From: Acidobacteria bacterium Ga0074141
GTDB taxonomy: Bacteria; Acidobacteriota; Blastocatellia; Pyrinomonadales; Pyrinomonadaceae
NCBI GenBank assembly: GCA_001464665.1
Contig: LNDP01000024.1
Span: forward strand, 558,001-622,000
Length of the DNA stretch: 64,000 nt
Direction: 5' to 3'
The notes under the pieces were generated by a model. It was not told the DNA's origin. It saw nothing but the letters and a program-made list of their open reading frames with translations, and made no database searches. Shown here one piece after another: positions 18,497 to 26,199 of this stretch; the stretch's first letter is position 1; each line of letters begins with the position of its first letter. The translations under genes and the position numbers were made by a program.

Positions 18497-19177
18497 TCAT
18501 GCCGCGGAAACAGCCGGCATTTCAATATCGCCGGTCACCTCCGCAACTCCAAAAACGGCTGCAAAATTCCGTATCAGCCGATCTTCAACCTTGGCCATCG
18601 GCACCTCGCGGCCGAGCAATCTTTCCATCGACGTGACGGGTTCACCCTCGCATGCGATGATCCAGTTGAAGTAGCTGAGGTCGGTATTCACATTGAGCGC
18701 AAAGCCGTGCGTCGTGACCCATCGCTTGATGTGGATGCCGATCGCCGCAACCTTGCCCTCGGCGGTGTGCACACCCGTCAAGCCCTCGATCCGAAATGCT
18801 TCAATGCCATAGTCCGCTAGCGTGCGGATGAGCACTTCCTCGATGTCGCGGACGTACTTATGCACATCCTCGCGGTCGGGCGAAAGGCTGATTATCGGGT
18901 AACCGACCACCTGGCCGAGCCCGTGATACGTCACCTTCCCGCCGCGATCGGTCTCAAAGACCTCTACCCCGATCTGCCGAAGCACTTCGGCCGTCGCAAG
19001 CACGCCCGCCTCCTTCGCTCGCCGCCCGACCGTGTAGGTGTGCGGGTGCTCGAGCAGGAGAAGAAAGTCTCGCTCGCGTCGCTCGATCACCTCGCGCTCA
19101 AGCTCTTTCTGGAGCACGAGAGCAGTCGGATAATCGATACGCACAAGGCGTCGAACCTCAAGCGTGCGTTTTAGCAT
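18497..19177 (-). CDS. lipB: octanoyltransferase LipB
   Basis: 226 residues. LipB moves octanoyl from acyl carrier protein to lipoyl domains, the first step of endogenous lipoylation, in the cytosol. Signatures: LLEHPHTYTVGRRA, RGGKVTYHGLGQVVGYPII, GVHTAEGKVAAIGIHIKRWV and THGFALNVNTDLSYFNWIIA, with the catalytic Cys just after (ACEGEPVTSM) and the Lys in EGKVAAIG. The usual CG after the strand is CEG here, a small change. No lipA is seen beside it. Divergent from the exported protein gene at 19230. Confidence 0.95.
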   Translation of the reverse strand: MLKRTLEVRRLVRIDYPTALVLQKELEREVIERRERDFLLLLEHPHTYTVGRRAKEAGVLATAEVLRQIGVEVFETDRGGKVTYHGLGQVVGYPIISLSPDREDVHKYVRDIEEVLIRTLADYGIEAFRIEGLTGVHTAEGKVAAIGIHIKRWVTTHGFALNVNTDLSYFNWIIACEGEPVTSMERLLGREVPMAKVEDRLIRNFAAVFGVAEVTGDIEMPAVSAA

Positions 19178-19229
19178 CTACCTCTATGATAAGATTTTCG
19201 CATAGCAATTTACAGGACGGACAAATTCA

Positions 19230-19754
19230 ATGACCAAACGCTTCGCTTTTCTGCTCGCATTCATTCTGCTCGGTTCGGCTGTGGCCATCGATGCCCAAAC
19301 CCGGCGAACGACCCGCAAACCGGCGCCGCCGAAGGTGGTTACGAGCACCGCGCTTCCCACGAACGCGGTCGCGGAGCGCAAAGCCGGGGCTGAAAAAGCG
19401 GCGATCCAGATCAAAAATGTCAGCCGGTTCATTTTCCTGCTTGGCGGCGTGGCAAAGGGGATTGAGGACATTGACAAAGACCCACGGGCGAACCGGGCGG
19501 CGAAAGATGCCAACGAGACCAACAAACGGGAGCTTGTCCAGGCGATCAGGAATCTCGAAGCCGGCCTGCAGGCACTTGAGATCGAATTCCGCACTAAAAC
19601 CACGCTCAAGAAAAACGTGCCGATCATCGGCGGTATTACCGAGCTTGCCCGAACTTCGGGCGACCTAGCCGCGGCGGGGCGTTTGACCGAGGCCGGGCGG
19701 CCGCTCTTGACCGTGGTCGAAAAGCTCTCGGACACTCTAGTCGAAATGCCTTAG
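19230..19754 (+). CDS. hypothetical exported protein
   Basis: 174 residues, not recognised. Clear signal peptide (MTKRFAFLLAFILLGSAVAIDA then QTRR). The mature part begins with a basic, Pro-rich stretch and is then almost entirely helical, with regularly spaced charged residues (about residues 58-125), suggesting a helical bundle or coiled coil in the periplasm. Its stop overlaps the convergent thioredoxin-fold gene by 4 bp. Confidence 0.7.
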   Translation: MTKRFAFLLAFILLGSAVAIDAQTRRTTRKPAPPKVVTSTALPTNAVAERKAGAEKAAIQIKNVSRFIFLLGGVAKGIEDIDKDPRANRAAKDANETNKRELVQAIRNLEAGLQALEIEFRTKTTLKKNVPIIGGITELARTSGDLAAAGRLTEAGRPLLTVVEKLSDTLVEMP

Positions 19755-20413
19755 GGCTTTTGCAGCTTAGGCCCGGCGGTTGCGGGGTCGCAGGCCTCGA
19801 CCGGTTCATTTCGGGCGCTTAACAGATCGCTTCCCGTCTCAAGCCCGAGCTTTTGCCGAATGAACTTTTCGGCCTCGGGCTTGATCATTTCGCCATTGAT
19901 GACCTTCGGCCGCGTGACAAGCACGTCGCCATCCGGCATGACCGATGCGGGCTCGATGAAGACATACCAAGGCGTTCCCCACTTTCGCCTGTCGCCTGCC
20001 TCGCGGCGTTGCGTAAAGTGGACCGTCTTCTCGCGGTCGGCCGGTTTGTCGGTTTCATAGACCGATGGAAATGTGAGTTTTTTCTGCTCAAAGTGCTCGC
20101 GCATCTTCCGCAGCGAATCGTACTCGCCGACGCCGATTATCGCCAGGCCCTGGTCGCCGTATTTTTCATCCAACTCGCGGACAAATTCCACGTCATGCGC
20201 CCAGTTCGGGCACCACGGAGCCCAATAAACGACCATCACGAACTTCTTGCCTTTGACGAACTCTCGGAGATTCGTTTCGCCTTCGCCGTTCAGGTTCTTC
20301 CGGGTCCAATCCTTATAGGCAAAGTTGCCGTCGATGATCGGGGCCTGTTCGTATTGCCCAAATGTAACGGCCGCGGCCGAGAGGATGACGAAAAGTATCG
20401 ATAAACGCTTCAT
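19751..20413 (-). CDS. exported thioredoxin-fold protein lacking the second active-site Cys
   Basis: 220 residues from the ATG at 20413, which begins a signal peptide (MKRLSILFVILSAAAVTFG); the frame open to 20500 is not needed. The fold resembles TlpA/ResA-like proteins: KKFVMVVYWAPWCPNWAHDV followed by LAIIGVGEYDSLRKMREHF and a late WGTPWYVFIEP with the cis-Pro. The active site reads WCPNW, so the usual CxxC has only its first Cys. It may act as a one-Cys reductase or peroxidase, or be a binding protein. Adjacent PepSY-type membrane protein may be in the same transcript. Confidence 0.82.
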   Translation of the reverse strand: MKRLSILFVILSAAAVTFGQYEQAPIIDGNFAYKDWTRKNLNGEGETNLREFVKGKKFVMVVYWAPWCPNWAHDVEFVRELDEKYGDQGLAIIGVGEYDSLRKMREHFEQKKLTFPSVYETDKPADREKTVHFTQRREAGDRRKWGTPWYVFIEPASVMPDGDVLVTRPKVINGEMIKPEAEKFIRQKLGLETGSDLLSARNEPVEACDPATAGPKLQKP

Positions 20414-20477
20414 AAAAACCTGCTTACGAAAGATTATTGGTTCAGACGCAGTAACACAAACAAAAGTTGCAGATTGC

Positions 20478-21002
20478 CTACGCATCGCCGCCCTCCACAA
20501 ACGGCTTCGCTCGCTTTCCGCGGAGCCGCCCGCCCCAATAAACGATATTGAGATAAATGCCGGTCAGCACCGAGAGCGTCGCGATGCCGGAAAGGATGAG
20601 CAACAGCGGCACCTGCCAGCTGCCGGCGAAGAAATAAAAATGAGCCTCGCGGAAGAAACGCGTCCGGGCCGTAGGCGGCTTTGAAAACTCGGCGATTCCG
20701 GTTTCGGCGTCGATGAAGATCGAATCCGCCCCGAGCCCGCCGATCGACTGATACTGCGGGCGGCCGTCTTTCATCAGCAGCGTCAGCGCCGTGGTCGGAA
20801 GCTCGCGGCCGGAGAGCCGGTTGGAGCTGGCCATCGCCTCGGCCGGCGAGATGCGAACGCGATCCGCCGCGATATTTTCAACAACTCCGCCCTCGACCGC
20901 GTTCGGCAGCGAGTAAAGAAATCCGCTCGCCGCCCAGCCAAGCAGCGGAATGGCGGCCGCGAGGCCGAGCAGAAGATGCAGTTTGTAGATAAAATCTCGC
21001 AT
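20478..21002 (-). CDS. PepSY-type membrane protein
   Basis: 174 residues from the ATG at 21002 (MRDFIYKLHLLLGLAAAIPL), chosen because the extra seven residues of the longer frame add nothing. An N-terminal transmembrane helix, a periplasmic PepSY-like domain of about 90 residues (ISPAEAMASSNRL to IFIDAETG), and a C-terminal helix pair (about residues 125-160, HFYFFAGSWQVPLLLILSGI) match short PepSY_TM proteins. Relatives occur with ferric reductases and siderophore systems. The role here is unknown. Confidence 0.75.
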   Translation of the reverse strand: MRDFIYKLHLLLGLAAAIPLLGWAASGFLYSLPNAVEGGVVENIAADRVRISPAEAMASSNRLSGRELPTTALTLLMKDGRPQYQSIGGLGADSIFIDAETGIAEFSKPPTARTRFFREAHFYFFAGSWQVPLLLILSGIATLSVLTGIYLNIVYWGGRLRGKRAKPFVEGGDA

Positions 21003-21095
21003 ATTAAAAAGCCAGATTAACACAACCGCCGGCCGCCAAATTTGGCCCCGTGCGGATTAAATTCGGAGTGCGACTATGCTAATCTGAGAACACCT

Positions 21096-21521
21096 ATGAG
21101 TGCTCCGACAGTTACTGAGATCTTCAAGCGTGCGCTTGAGCTTCGTGAAAAGAACCCGGGTGGCGATTACCCGGCCCTGAAGTCGCAGTTGATCGGCGAG
21201 TATTCCGGCAAGCCGTTTCCGGACACTGCCTATCTGACCATCCCGGAATACGACAACATCGTGCCGGAAGAGGACTGGACCGCCGGGCTGCCCGTGACGC
21301 TCCGCGGCATTCAGAATGAAGATTGGAACGACGTCATTCATGGCATAATCATCAGCCTTGAGCAGGTCGAGAACTACCCGATCCAGTCCGGCCGCGAGGA
21401 CGACCCGACAAAGGACTGGCGCAACCGAAGCTCGCGGATCGCCGAGGCCGAGGACAAGGTGTCCGAAAAATGGATGCCCGAAGACCTGATGTCCCTCGCC
21501 AAACGGAATACTCGTAACTGA
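21096..21521 (+). CDS. hypothetical protein
   Basis: 141 residues from the ATG at 21096. Acidic, no signal peptide, no membrane segment. Starts with helical MSAPTVTEIFKRALELREK and contains DTAYLTIPEYDNIVPEEDW and IIISLEQVENYPIQSG, with a charged helical C-terminus. No family recognised. The frame could extend to 21042, but that adds a Cys-containing stretch overlapping the upstream control region. It is followed by a clear terminator, which supports a real single-gene transcript. Confidence 0.65.
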   Translation: MSAPTVTEIFKRALELREKNPGGDYPALKSQLIGEYSGKPFPDTAYLTIPEYDNIVPEEDWTAGLPVTLRGIQNEDWNDVIHGIIISLEQVENYPIQSGREDDPTKDWRNRSSRIAEAEDKVSEKWMPEDLMSLAKRNTRN

Positions 21522-21546
21522 CCTTCTCTCCGCAGTTTCTATCCAG

Positions 21547-21580
21547 AAAGCGTCTCCGGCCGGGCCGGGCACGCTTTTTT
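21547..21580 (+). terminator. rho-independent terminator
   Basis: AAAGCGT (21547-21553) pairs with ACGCTTT, and the stem runs straight into six T residues (21575-21580). The loop itself contains GC-rich CCGGCCGGGCCGG that can pair further. It lies 26 bp after the stop of the hypothetical gene. Confidence 0.85.
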
Positions 21581-21621
21581 CGTTTAGGCTGGGTGTTTCA
21601 TTTTTTATAAAGGCCATAGGT

Positions 21622-21684
21622 TTCTGAAACGGTTGAAACGAATGAAAGAAATGAAATGCCTGAAAGACGTGAAACACTTGAAAC
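21622..21684. repeat. degenerate 9-nt tandem repeat, seven units
   Basis: Seven consecutive 9-mers share TGAAA at positions 4-8: TTCTGAAAC, GGTTGAAAC, GAATGAAAG, AAATGAAAT, GCCTGAAAG, ACGTGAAAC, ACTTGAAAC. The first three bases of each unit are free. No gene covers the tract. Confidence 0.92.
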
Positions 21685-21713
21685 GCTCTGGAGTTTTGAG
21701 TCCCGGCTTTCGA

Positions 21714-21755
21714 GAATTCCAGATTCCAGATTCCAGATTCCGAATTCCGAATTGG
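21714..21755. repeat. 7-nt tandem repeat (ATTCC family), six units
   Basis: Units GAATTCC, AGATTCC three times, GAATTCC and GAATTGG follow without a break. A shorter three-unit run of the same family is at 21793-21813 (ACATTCC, GAATTCC, GCATTTC). The same units return at 22779, over 1 kb away. Confidence 0.92.
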
Positions 21756-21855
21756 AAGATGAGCCCTTGCTGACTCGCGGGCCTCCGACACGACATTCCG
21801 AATTCCGCATTTCTTCGTGTTCTGTTTTTCTGAGGGCATCGCGCGTTCGCGGAAA

Positions 21856-21918
21856 CGCCGTGAACACCGAAAACATCGCGAACGTCTGGAACGATTGGAA
21901 CGAATGGGGCAGATGGGA
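21856..21918. repeat. degenerate 9-nt tandem repeat, seven units
   Basis: CGCCGTGAA, CACCGAAAA, CATCGCGAA, CGTCTGGAA, CGATTGGAA, CGAATGGGG and CAGATGGGA keep a leading C and a purine-rich end in exact 9-nt steps. The unit differs from the TGAAA family at 21622 although the period is the same. Confidence 0.85.
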
Positions 21919-22070
21919 CAAGCGGCCGGGTTTCGGTCTTGGATCTTTGGCATTCTTTCGCATTGTCAATTGTTAATCGGACCATTGTTAATTGGTTAAA
22001 AATGGACATTGGGATTTGGTCTCGGGTCTTCGTTTTTTGCATTTTCACACTCGATCTTGGCATTCCTTTT

Positions 22071-22105
22071 AATTACGAATTACTAATTTCTAATTATTAA
22101 TTGGT
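22071..22105. repeat. 7-nt tandem repeat (AATT family), five units
   Basis: AATTACG, AATTACT, AATTTCT, AATTATT, AATTGGT in exact 7-nt steps. A looser version of the same kind is at 21961-21996 (CATTGTC, AATTGTT, then CATTGTT, AATTGGT). The tract is strikingly AT-rich in a GC-rich genome. Confidence 0.9.
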
Positions 22106-22209
22106 TGGAATGAAGGTACTTCGGTCTGCTTCCCCGCTGCTCACTGCTCACTTCCTCCCGCTGTCCATTTTCTTCGGCCTTCAGACGAAAGTGAATGGCG
22201 ATCCGTGAG

Positions 22210-22280
22210 AAATGGAAGATATGGATGAAATGGAAGGTGCGAGTTGCAGAGTTTCGGAGTTATAGAGTTGCGAAGTTCGG
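22210..22280. repeat. adjacent 9-nt and 8-nt tandem repeats
   Basis: Three 9-mers (AAATGGAAG, ATATGGATG, AAATGGAAG; 22210-22236) are followed by five 8-mers (GAGTTGCA, GAGTTTCG, GAGTTATA, GAGTTGCG, AAGTTCGG; 22241-22280). The period changes within a few bases while purine-rich units persist. Confidence 0.88.
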
Positions 22281-22516
22281 GTTTCGGCTTCAGCCGCTTT
22301 GGGAACGCGGGCATCCTGCCCGCCGCAAGTAGGAACCACGAAAAAAGAAACGGAGAAACCGGAACTCGCATTTTTCTTTCTCCTTTAACCTTTATCCTGT
22401 TTCCTTGTTAAGGAACACCCTTCCTACCGGTCGGGTTTCCGCCTGTGGTGACGACAAACGTGTCGGGGGCACGGCCGTCAGGACGGGCTCCATTGCGAGT
22501 CTTTGACGCGGCGAGA

Positions 22517-22709
22517 GCGGTCGAAGACCGCGGCATTGTTGTAGCCCATAACGTGAGTTATGGGATCGGATTGCGAGGTGCGTGGAGTCGTCGAGGACGA
22601 CGGCATTCTCGCGATGCCAATGTCGTCGTCTTCGACGACTCGGTTGGGTTCTATTGCCCGACCCACGTCTTGCGACGTGGGCTACATTAATTGCGTCGTC
22701 TTCGACGAC
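22517..22709. repeat. cluster of seven short stem-loops
   Basis: Perfect small hairpins follow each other: GCGGTC/GACCGC (22517-22531), CCCATAAC/GTTATGGG (22545-22564), GTCGTC/GACGAC (22587-22601), GGCAT/ATGCC (22602-22618), GTCGTC/GACGAC (22625-22639), CCCACGTC/GACGTGGG (22662-22681) and GTCGTC/GACGAC (22695-22709). The last one is enclosed by an outer AATTGC/GCAATT pair. Loops are 3-4 bases (7 for GGCAT). The 18-mer CGTCGTCTTCGACGACTC occurs twice. Open frames across it are by-products and show no protein family. Confidence 0.88.
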
Positions 22710-22778
22710 TCTGGCAATTCTGCCTTCTGCTGTATTGGATGAACCGCCCTTACTTACGTGCGGGCTTGTGCATTGGTG

Positions 22779-22855
22779 GAATTCCAGATTCCAGATTCCA
22801 GATTCGCATTCACTATTCACCATTCATCATTCATCATTCCGCATTCCTAATTCCA
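22779..22855. repeat. 7-nt tandem repeat, eleven units, entering a gene
   Basis: GAATTCC, AGATTCC, AGATTCC, AGATTCG, CATTCAC, TATTCAC, CATTCAT, CATTCAT, CATTCCG, CATTCCT, AATTCCA run in exact 7-nt steps. The last four to five units form the 3' end of the minus-strand metallohydrolase gene, including its stop codon. Confidence 0.93.
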
Positions 22856-23612
22856 CCGTGAGTCCGTCTTCGGCTTGGGTAATCTGGCAGCGGGGGTTGA
22901 AGGGGGTGAGTTCGGTGTGGAGGTCGGTGGTGTCCCATTCAGGGTAGAGGTGGGTTAGGACGGCTCGGGCGGGCTCGGCGCGGCGGATGAGCCACATTGC
23001 CTCGGCGAGTTCGAGGTGTGTCTCGACCGGCTTGTTGCGGATGAACGAGCACTCGAGGATGAAGAGATCGACGTGGCGGGCAAAGGCGGCGAGCGGTTCG
23101 TGGAAGCCGGTGTCCGAGGTAAAGACGAGCGTCCGGTCGGCGGCGTCGCGGAAGTGGATGGCGTGGCTTTCGGGCGTGTGCGGCGTTTTTGCGGTGACGG
23201 CCGTGAGCCCCGCGGCGATGGCAAATGGCTCGGAAGTTTCGGTCTCTACGACCTCGACCGGAAAGGGCTGCTCTAGCAGGCGGTAATTGTTAACACGGTC
23301 GAAGGCAGCGACTATCTCGCCGATTCCGGCCGGGCCAAAGATACGGAGCGGCTTCGTCCGCTCGATTGTCTCGGGTGCGTACTTCATCGCAAAAAGCAGC
23401 GGAGCGAGCCCGCCGCAGTGGTCGAGGTGAAAGTGCGAGATCCAGATGGCGTCGAGCCCGGCCCAGTCGCAGCCCTCGGCGGGCATCCGGTGAATGGCCG
23501 AAGGTGCACAATCGAGCAGCACTTTTGCCCCGGGCGTTTCGACCCAAATTGCCGAACTCGTCCGCCGCGGGTGCGGCACCGAACTTCCCGAACCGAGTAT
23601 CTTTACACGCAT
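22827..23612 (-). CDS. MBL-fold hydrolase, RNase Z-like
   Basis: 261 residues. Begins MRVKILGSGSSVPHPRRTSS and carries the zinc motif ISHFHLDHCGG (about residue 58), a later His in HTPESHAIHF, an Asp in VFTSDTGFHEP and a His in VLTHLYPEWD, the pattern of the RNase Z/ElaC-like branch of metallo-beta-lactamase fold proteins. It is shorter than true RNase Z and lacks an obvious exosite arm, so tRNA processing is not claimed. The last eight residues (ELGMRNDE) are encoded by the 7-nt repeat tract. Divergent from the J-domain-like gene at 23678. Confidence 0.88.
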   Translation of the reverse strand: MRVKILGSGSSVPHPRRTSSAIWVETPGAKVLLDCAPSAIHRMPAEGCDWAGLDAIWISHFHLDHCGGLAPLLFAMKYAPETIERTKPLRIFGPAGIGEIVAAFDRVNNYRLLEQPFPVEVVETETSEPFAIAAGLTAVTAKTPHTPESHAIHFRDAADRTLVFTSDTGFHEPLAAFARHVDLFILECSFIRNKPVETHLELAEAMWLIRRAEPARAVLTHLYPEWDTTDLHTELTPFNPRCQITQAEDGLTVELGMRNDE

Positions 23613-23677
23613 CAGCCGAATGATAGCAGAGCGAGGCTCTTTGCCCGCAAGCCGAGGTGGCGTAGAATCTAGGGCTT

Positions 23678-24502
23678 ATGGATTCCGCATCGCCGGAAGA
23701 GCTGGAGCTCGAGAAAAAACTCCGCCTGCTTGAGCGGCTCAAGGATCGGCTGGCCGACCGCGAGGAGGACATGACCGACCTCCGCGAAGAGCTTGAGCGC
23801 TTTGAGGCGCGTTATACGATGGAGGTCGGGCGGCTCTATGCCGAGCAGGACGAGATCGAGGCCGAGATCGCCGAAGAAGAGCTGAAGCTCGTCCCGGACG
23901 ATGAGGAGATAAAAAAACGCGTAGAGGAACTTCGCCGCCTGGCGGAGGAATCTGCTGCAAGGCTCAAGGCCGCAGAGGAGCACGAGCAGGCGAGGTGGGA
24001 GCCGACCGCCGCTGCCCGCAAGGCCTATCACGACATCGCCCGCGTCATCCATCCGGACCTTGCTCTCGACGCGACGGAAAAGGAACGCCGACACGGGCTG
24101 ATGGCCGAGCTTAATCAGGCGTATGCCTCGGGCGATCAGCAGCGGCTCAACAAGCTTGTCGCCGAATATCGCGTAAGCCCGGAGACGGTCCGCGGCGATT
24201 CGGCGGGCGATGCGCTCGTCCGGGCGATCCGCCAGATCTATCAGATAAAGCGGCGCTTTGCCGAGCTTGATGCCGAACGCCGCGAAGCCGAGGCCTCAGA
24301 GCTTTACGAGCTCTTTCAGAAGTCGGAGATCGAGGCCGCCGAAGGCCGCGACATGCTCCGGCAAATGGCCGAGCGGGCCGGAACGCACATCCGCAAGACC
24401 GCTCGCCGGCTTGAGAACCTCCGGGCCGTAACCGCCGCACAGGAAGAGCACGTCCGCGAGACCTACGGAATGGACATCGGCGATTTCAGGAAGCAGAAAT
24501 GA
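23678..24502 (+). CDS. coiled-coil protein with J-domain-like HPD segment
   Basis: 274 residues, highly charged. Residues 1-105 are a long predicted coiled coil (many Glu, Arg, Leu heptads). A J-domain-like core follows: AAARKAYHDIARVIHPDLAL with the HPD tripeptide, then a helix ending in NQAYASGDQQRLNKLV, as in J-domains that recruit Hsp70. The C-terminal half is again helical and charged. Its stop overlaps the start of the K+ channel gene (ATGA), so the two are probably made together; a scaffold or chaperone role is inferred. Confidence 0.8.
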   Translation: MDSASPEELELEKKLRLLERLKDRLADREEDMTDLREELERFEARYTMEVGRLYAEQDEIEAEIAEEELKLVPDDEEIKKRVEELRRLAEESAARLKAAEEHEQARWEPTAAARKAYHDIARVIHPDLALDATEKERRHGLMAELNQAYASGDQQRLNKLVAEYRVSPETVRGDSAGDALVRAIRQIYQIKRRFAELDAERREAEASELYELFQKSEIEAAEGRDMLRQMAERAGTHIRKTARRLENLRAVTAAQEEHVRETYGMDIGDFRKQK

Positions 24503-26199
24503 AATTTCTAGTAAGCCAGGTTACATATTTCCTCGGTCAGCGTGAGAGCCGGCAGAACATTTCGGCGCTCGTTAAATATCTGCTCTTTATCGGGTTGGTT
24601 ATCACCGTTTACTCGGTGATGTTCCATTTCATAATGGCCTGGTTCGAGGGGAAGTATTTCTCGTGGCTGACCGGCTTTTACTGGACGCTGACGGTGATGA
24701 CGACACTCGGCTTTGGGGATATCACTTTCCAAACTGACATTGGCCGTCTGTTCAGTCTGGTCGTGCTCCTCTCCGGCGTTTTTCTGCTGCTGATAATGCT
24801 GCCGTTTGCGTTCATCAGGTATTTTTACGCGCCGTGGCTTGAGGCTCAGATACATGCCCAATGCCCGCGTGAGGTGCCGCCGGATACGGCGGGCCATGTG
24901 ATCATCTGCGGCTACGACGACATCGCCCCGACGCTGATAAAGCGGCTCAATCAAGCGGGCATTCCCTACTTTGTGATCGAAGAAGATGCCGCGGCCGGTG
25001 CACAGCTTTTCCAGACCGGTGTTTCCGTGATCAACGGAAAGGTCGATGGCCGCGGCACCTATGAGCGGATGCGGGTCAGCCACGCAAAGCTCGTCTTTGC
25101 CAATCTGGCCGATACGACGAACACCAACATCACGCTAACGGTCCGCGAGGCGGCGCCCGACGTCCCGATCGCGGCGACTGCGACCGACCCCGATTCGATA
25201 GATATACTTGAGCTAAGCGGAGCAACGCACGTGCTTGCGCTCAAGCAGCAGCTAGGCGAACAGATCGCGAACCGGATCAGCGTCGGCGACGACCGCGCCC
25301 ACGTCGTCGGCAGATTTGGCGCATGGACGGTCGCGGAATTTACCATTCACAACACGACGCTCGAGGGCAAGCACATCCGCGAAACGGACATCCGCGAAGC
25401 TACGGGCGTAAATATCGTCGGGGTTTGGCGACGGGGAAGGCTGCTCAAGGCCGAGCCCGAACATCTGCTTGCCGATTCTGATGTACCGGTCGCGGTCGGT
25501 ACCGAAGAACAGATCGGCGCACTGGAGCTGTTTCTTGACCGGCAGCAACCGCTCGCCGGTTCGGTGCTGATCCTGGGCGGCGGCAAGGTCGGCCGAGCAG
25601 CCGCGGAAGCGCTCAAAAAGAAGGGCCTGACGGTCTTTATGGTCGAACGCGAGGCCGGCCGCTGCGCTCCGATAACCGAGTCGCTTGACCGGCTGACAAC
25701 CGGCGATGCCGCCGACCGCGAGACGTTGATGCGCGGCGGGCTGATGGAAGCTTCGCTCGTTCTGCTGACGACAAATGACGACGCGGTGAACATTTATCTC
25801 TCGATCTACTGCCGGCGGCTCAACCCCGAGGTAAGGATAATCAGCCGCATCACACACGACCGGAACCTTGAGGCGATTCATCGTGCGGGGGCGGATTTTG
25901 TGCTGAGCTACGCACCGCTCGGGGCGGAATCGGTGATGGCGATCGTCCAAGGGCGGCAGGCTTTCGTTATGGGCGAAGGCGTCGAGTTCTTTGCGACGCC
26001 GGTGCCGGAGAGCCTCGTCGGCAAGACGCTGATGGAAAGCGAGATAGGCGAGAAAACGGGCCTGCTCGTGCTCGGCATAGAGGAAGGCAAGAAGATGATC
26101 GCGAATCCGCCGCCGACGATGAAACTCCCGGCCGGAGCCAAGCTCGACCTGCTTGGGACGAACGAGCAGTTGCAAGCGTTCAACGACAGGTTCAGTTAG
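24499..26199 (+). CDS. potassium channel with two RCK (TrkA-N/TrkA-C) units
   Basis: 566 residues. Two transmembrane helices (about residues 25-50 and 85-110) flank a pore loop with the selectivity filter TMTTLGFGDI. Behind it is a first RCK domain (GHVIICGYDDIAPTLIKRLN), a TrkA-C-like part (TLEGKHIRETDIREATGVNI), a second Rossmann domain (SVLILGGGKVGRAAAEALK) and a second TrkA-C part (SLVGKTLMESEIGEKTGLLV). This is a MthK/Kch-like ligand-gated channel that carries both RCK units in one chain. The gating ligand is unknown. The 3' end overlaps the convergent flavoprotein gene by 4 bp. Confidence 0.93.
   Translation: MKFLVSQVTYFLGQRESRQNISALVKYLLFIGLVITVYSVMFHFIMAWFEGKYFSWLTGFYWTLTVMTTLGFGDITFQTDIGRLFSLVVLLSGVFLLLIMLPFAFIRYFYAPWLEAQIHAQCPREVPPDTAGHVIICGYDDIAPTLIKRLNQAGIPYFVIEEDAAAGAQLFQTGVSVINGKVDGRGTYERMRVSHAKLVFANLADTTNTNITLTVREAAPDVPIAATATDPDSIDILELSGATHVLALKQQLGEQIANRISVGDDRAHVVGRFGAWTVAEFTIHNTTLEGKHIRETDIREATGVNIVGVWRRGRLLKAEPEHLLADSDVPVAVGTEEQIGALELFLDRQQPLAGSVLILGGGKVGRAAAEALKKKGLTVFMVEREAGRCAPITESLDRLTTGDAADRETLMRGGLMEASLVLLTTNDDAVNIYLSIYCRRLNPEVRIISRITHDRNLEAIHRAGADFVLSYAPLGAESVMAIVQGRQAFVMGEGVEFFATPVPESLVGKTLMESEIGEKTGLLVLGIEEGKKMIANPPPTMKLPAGAKLDLLGTNEQLQAFNDRFS

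Noticed and set aside
21605-22063. Minus-strand frame of about 150 codons across the repeat island
   Set aside because: Its sequence is only the translation of 7- and 9-nt repeats, without a family, a ribosome site or a start context.
22392-22823. Frame of 143 codons across the stem-loop cluster
   Set aside because: Open because of palindromic GC-rich repeats; overlapping frames on both strands are equally open, and no protein signature appears.
21500-22860. Possible CRISPR array in the repeat island
   Set aside because: Units are 7-9 nt and directly adjacent, with no 25-40 nt repeats, no spacers and no cas gene nearby.
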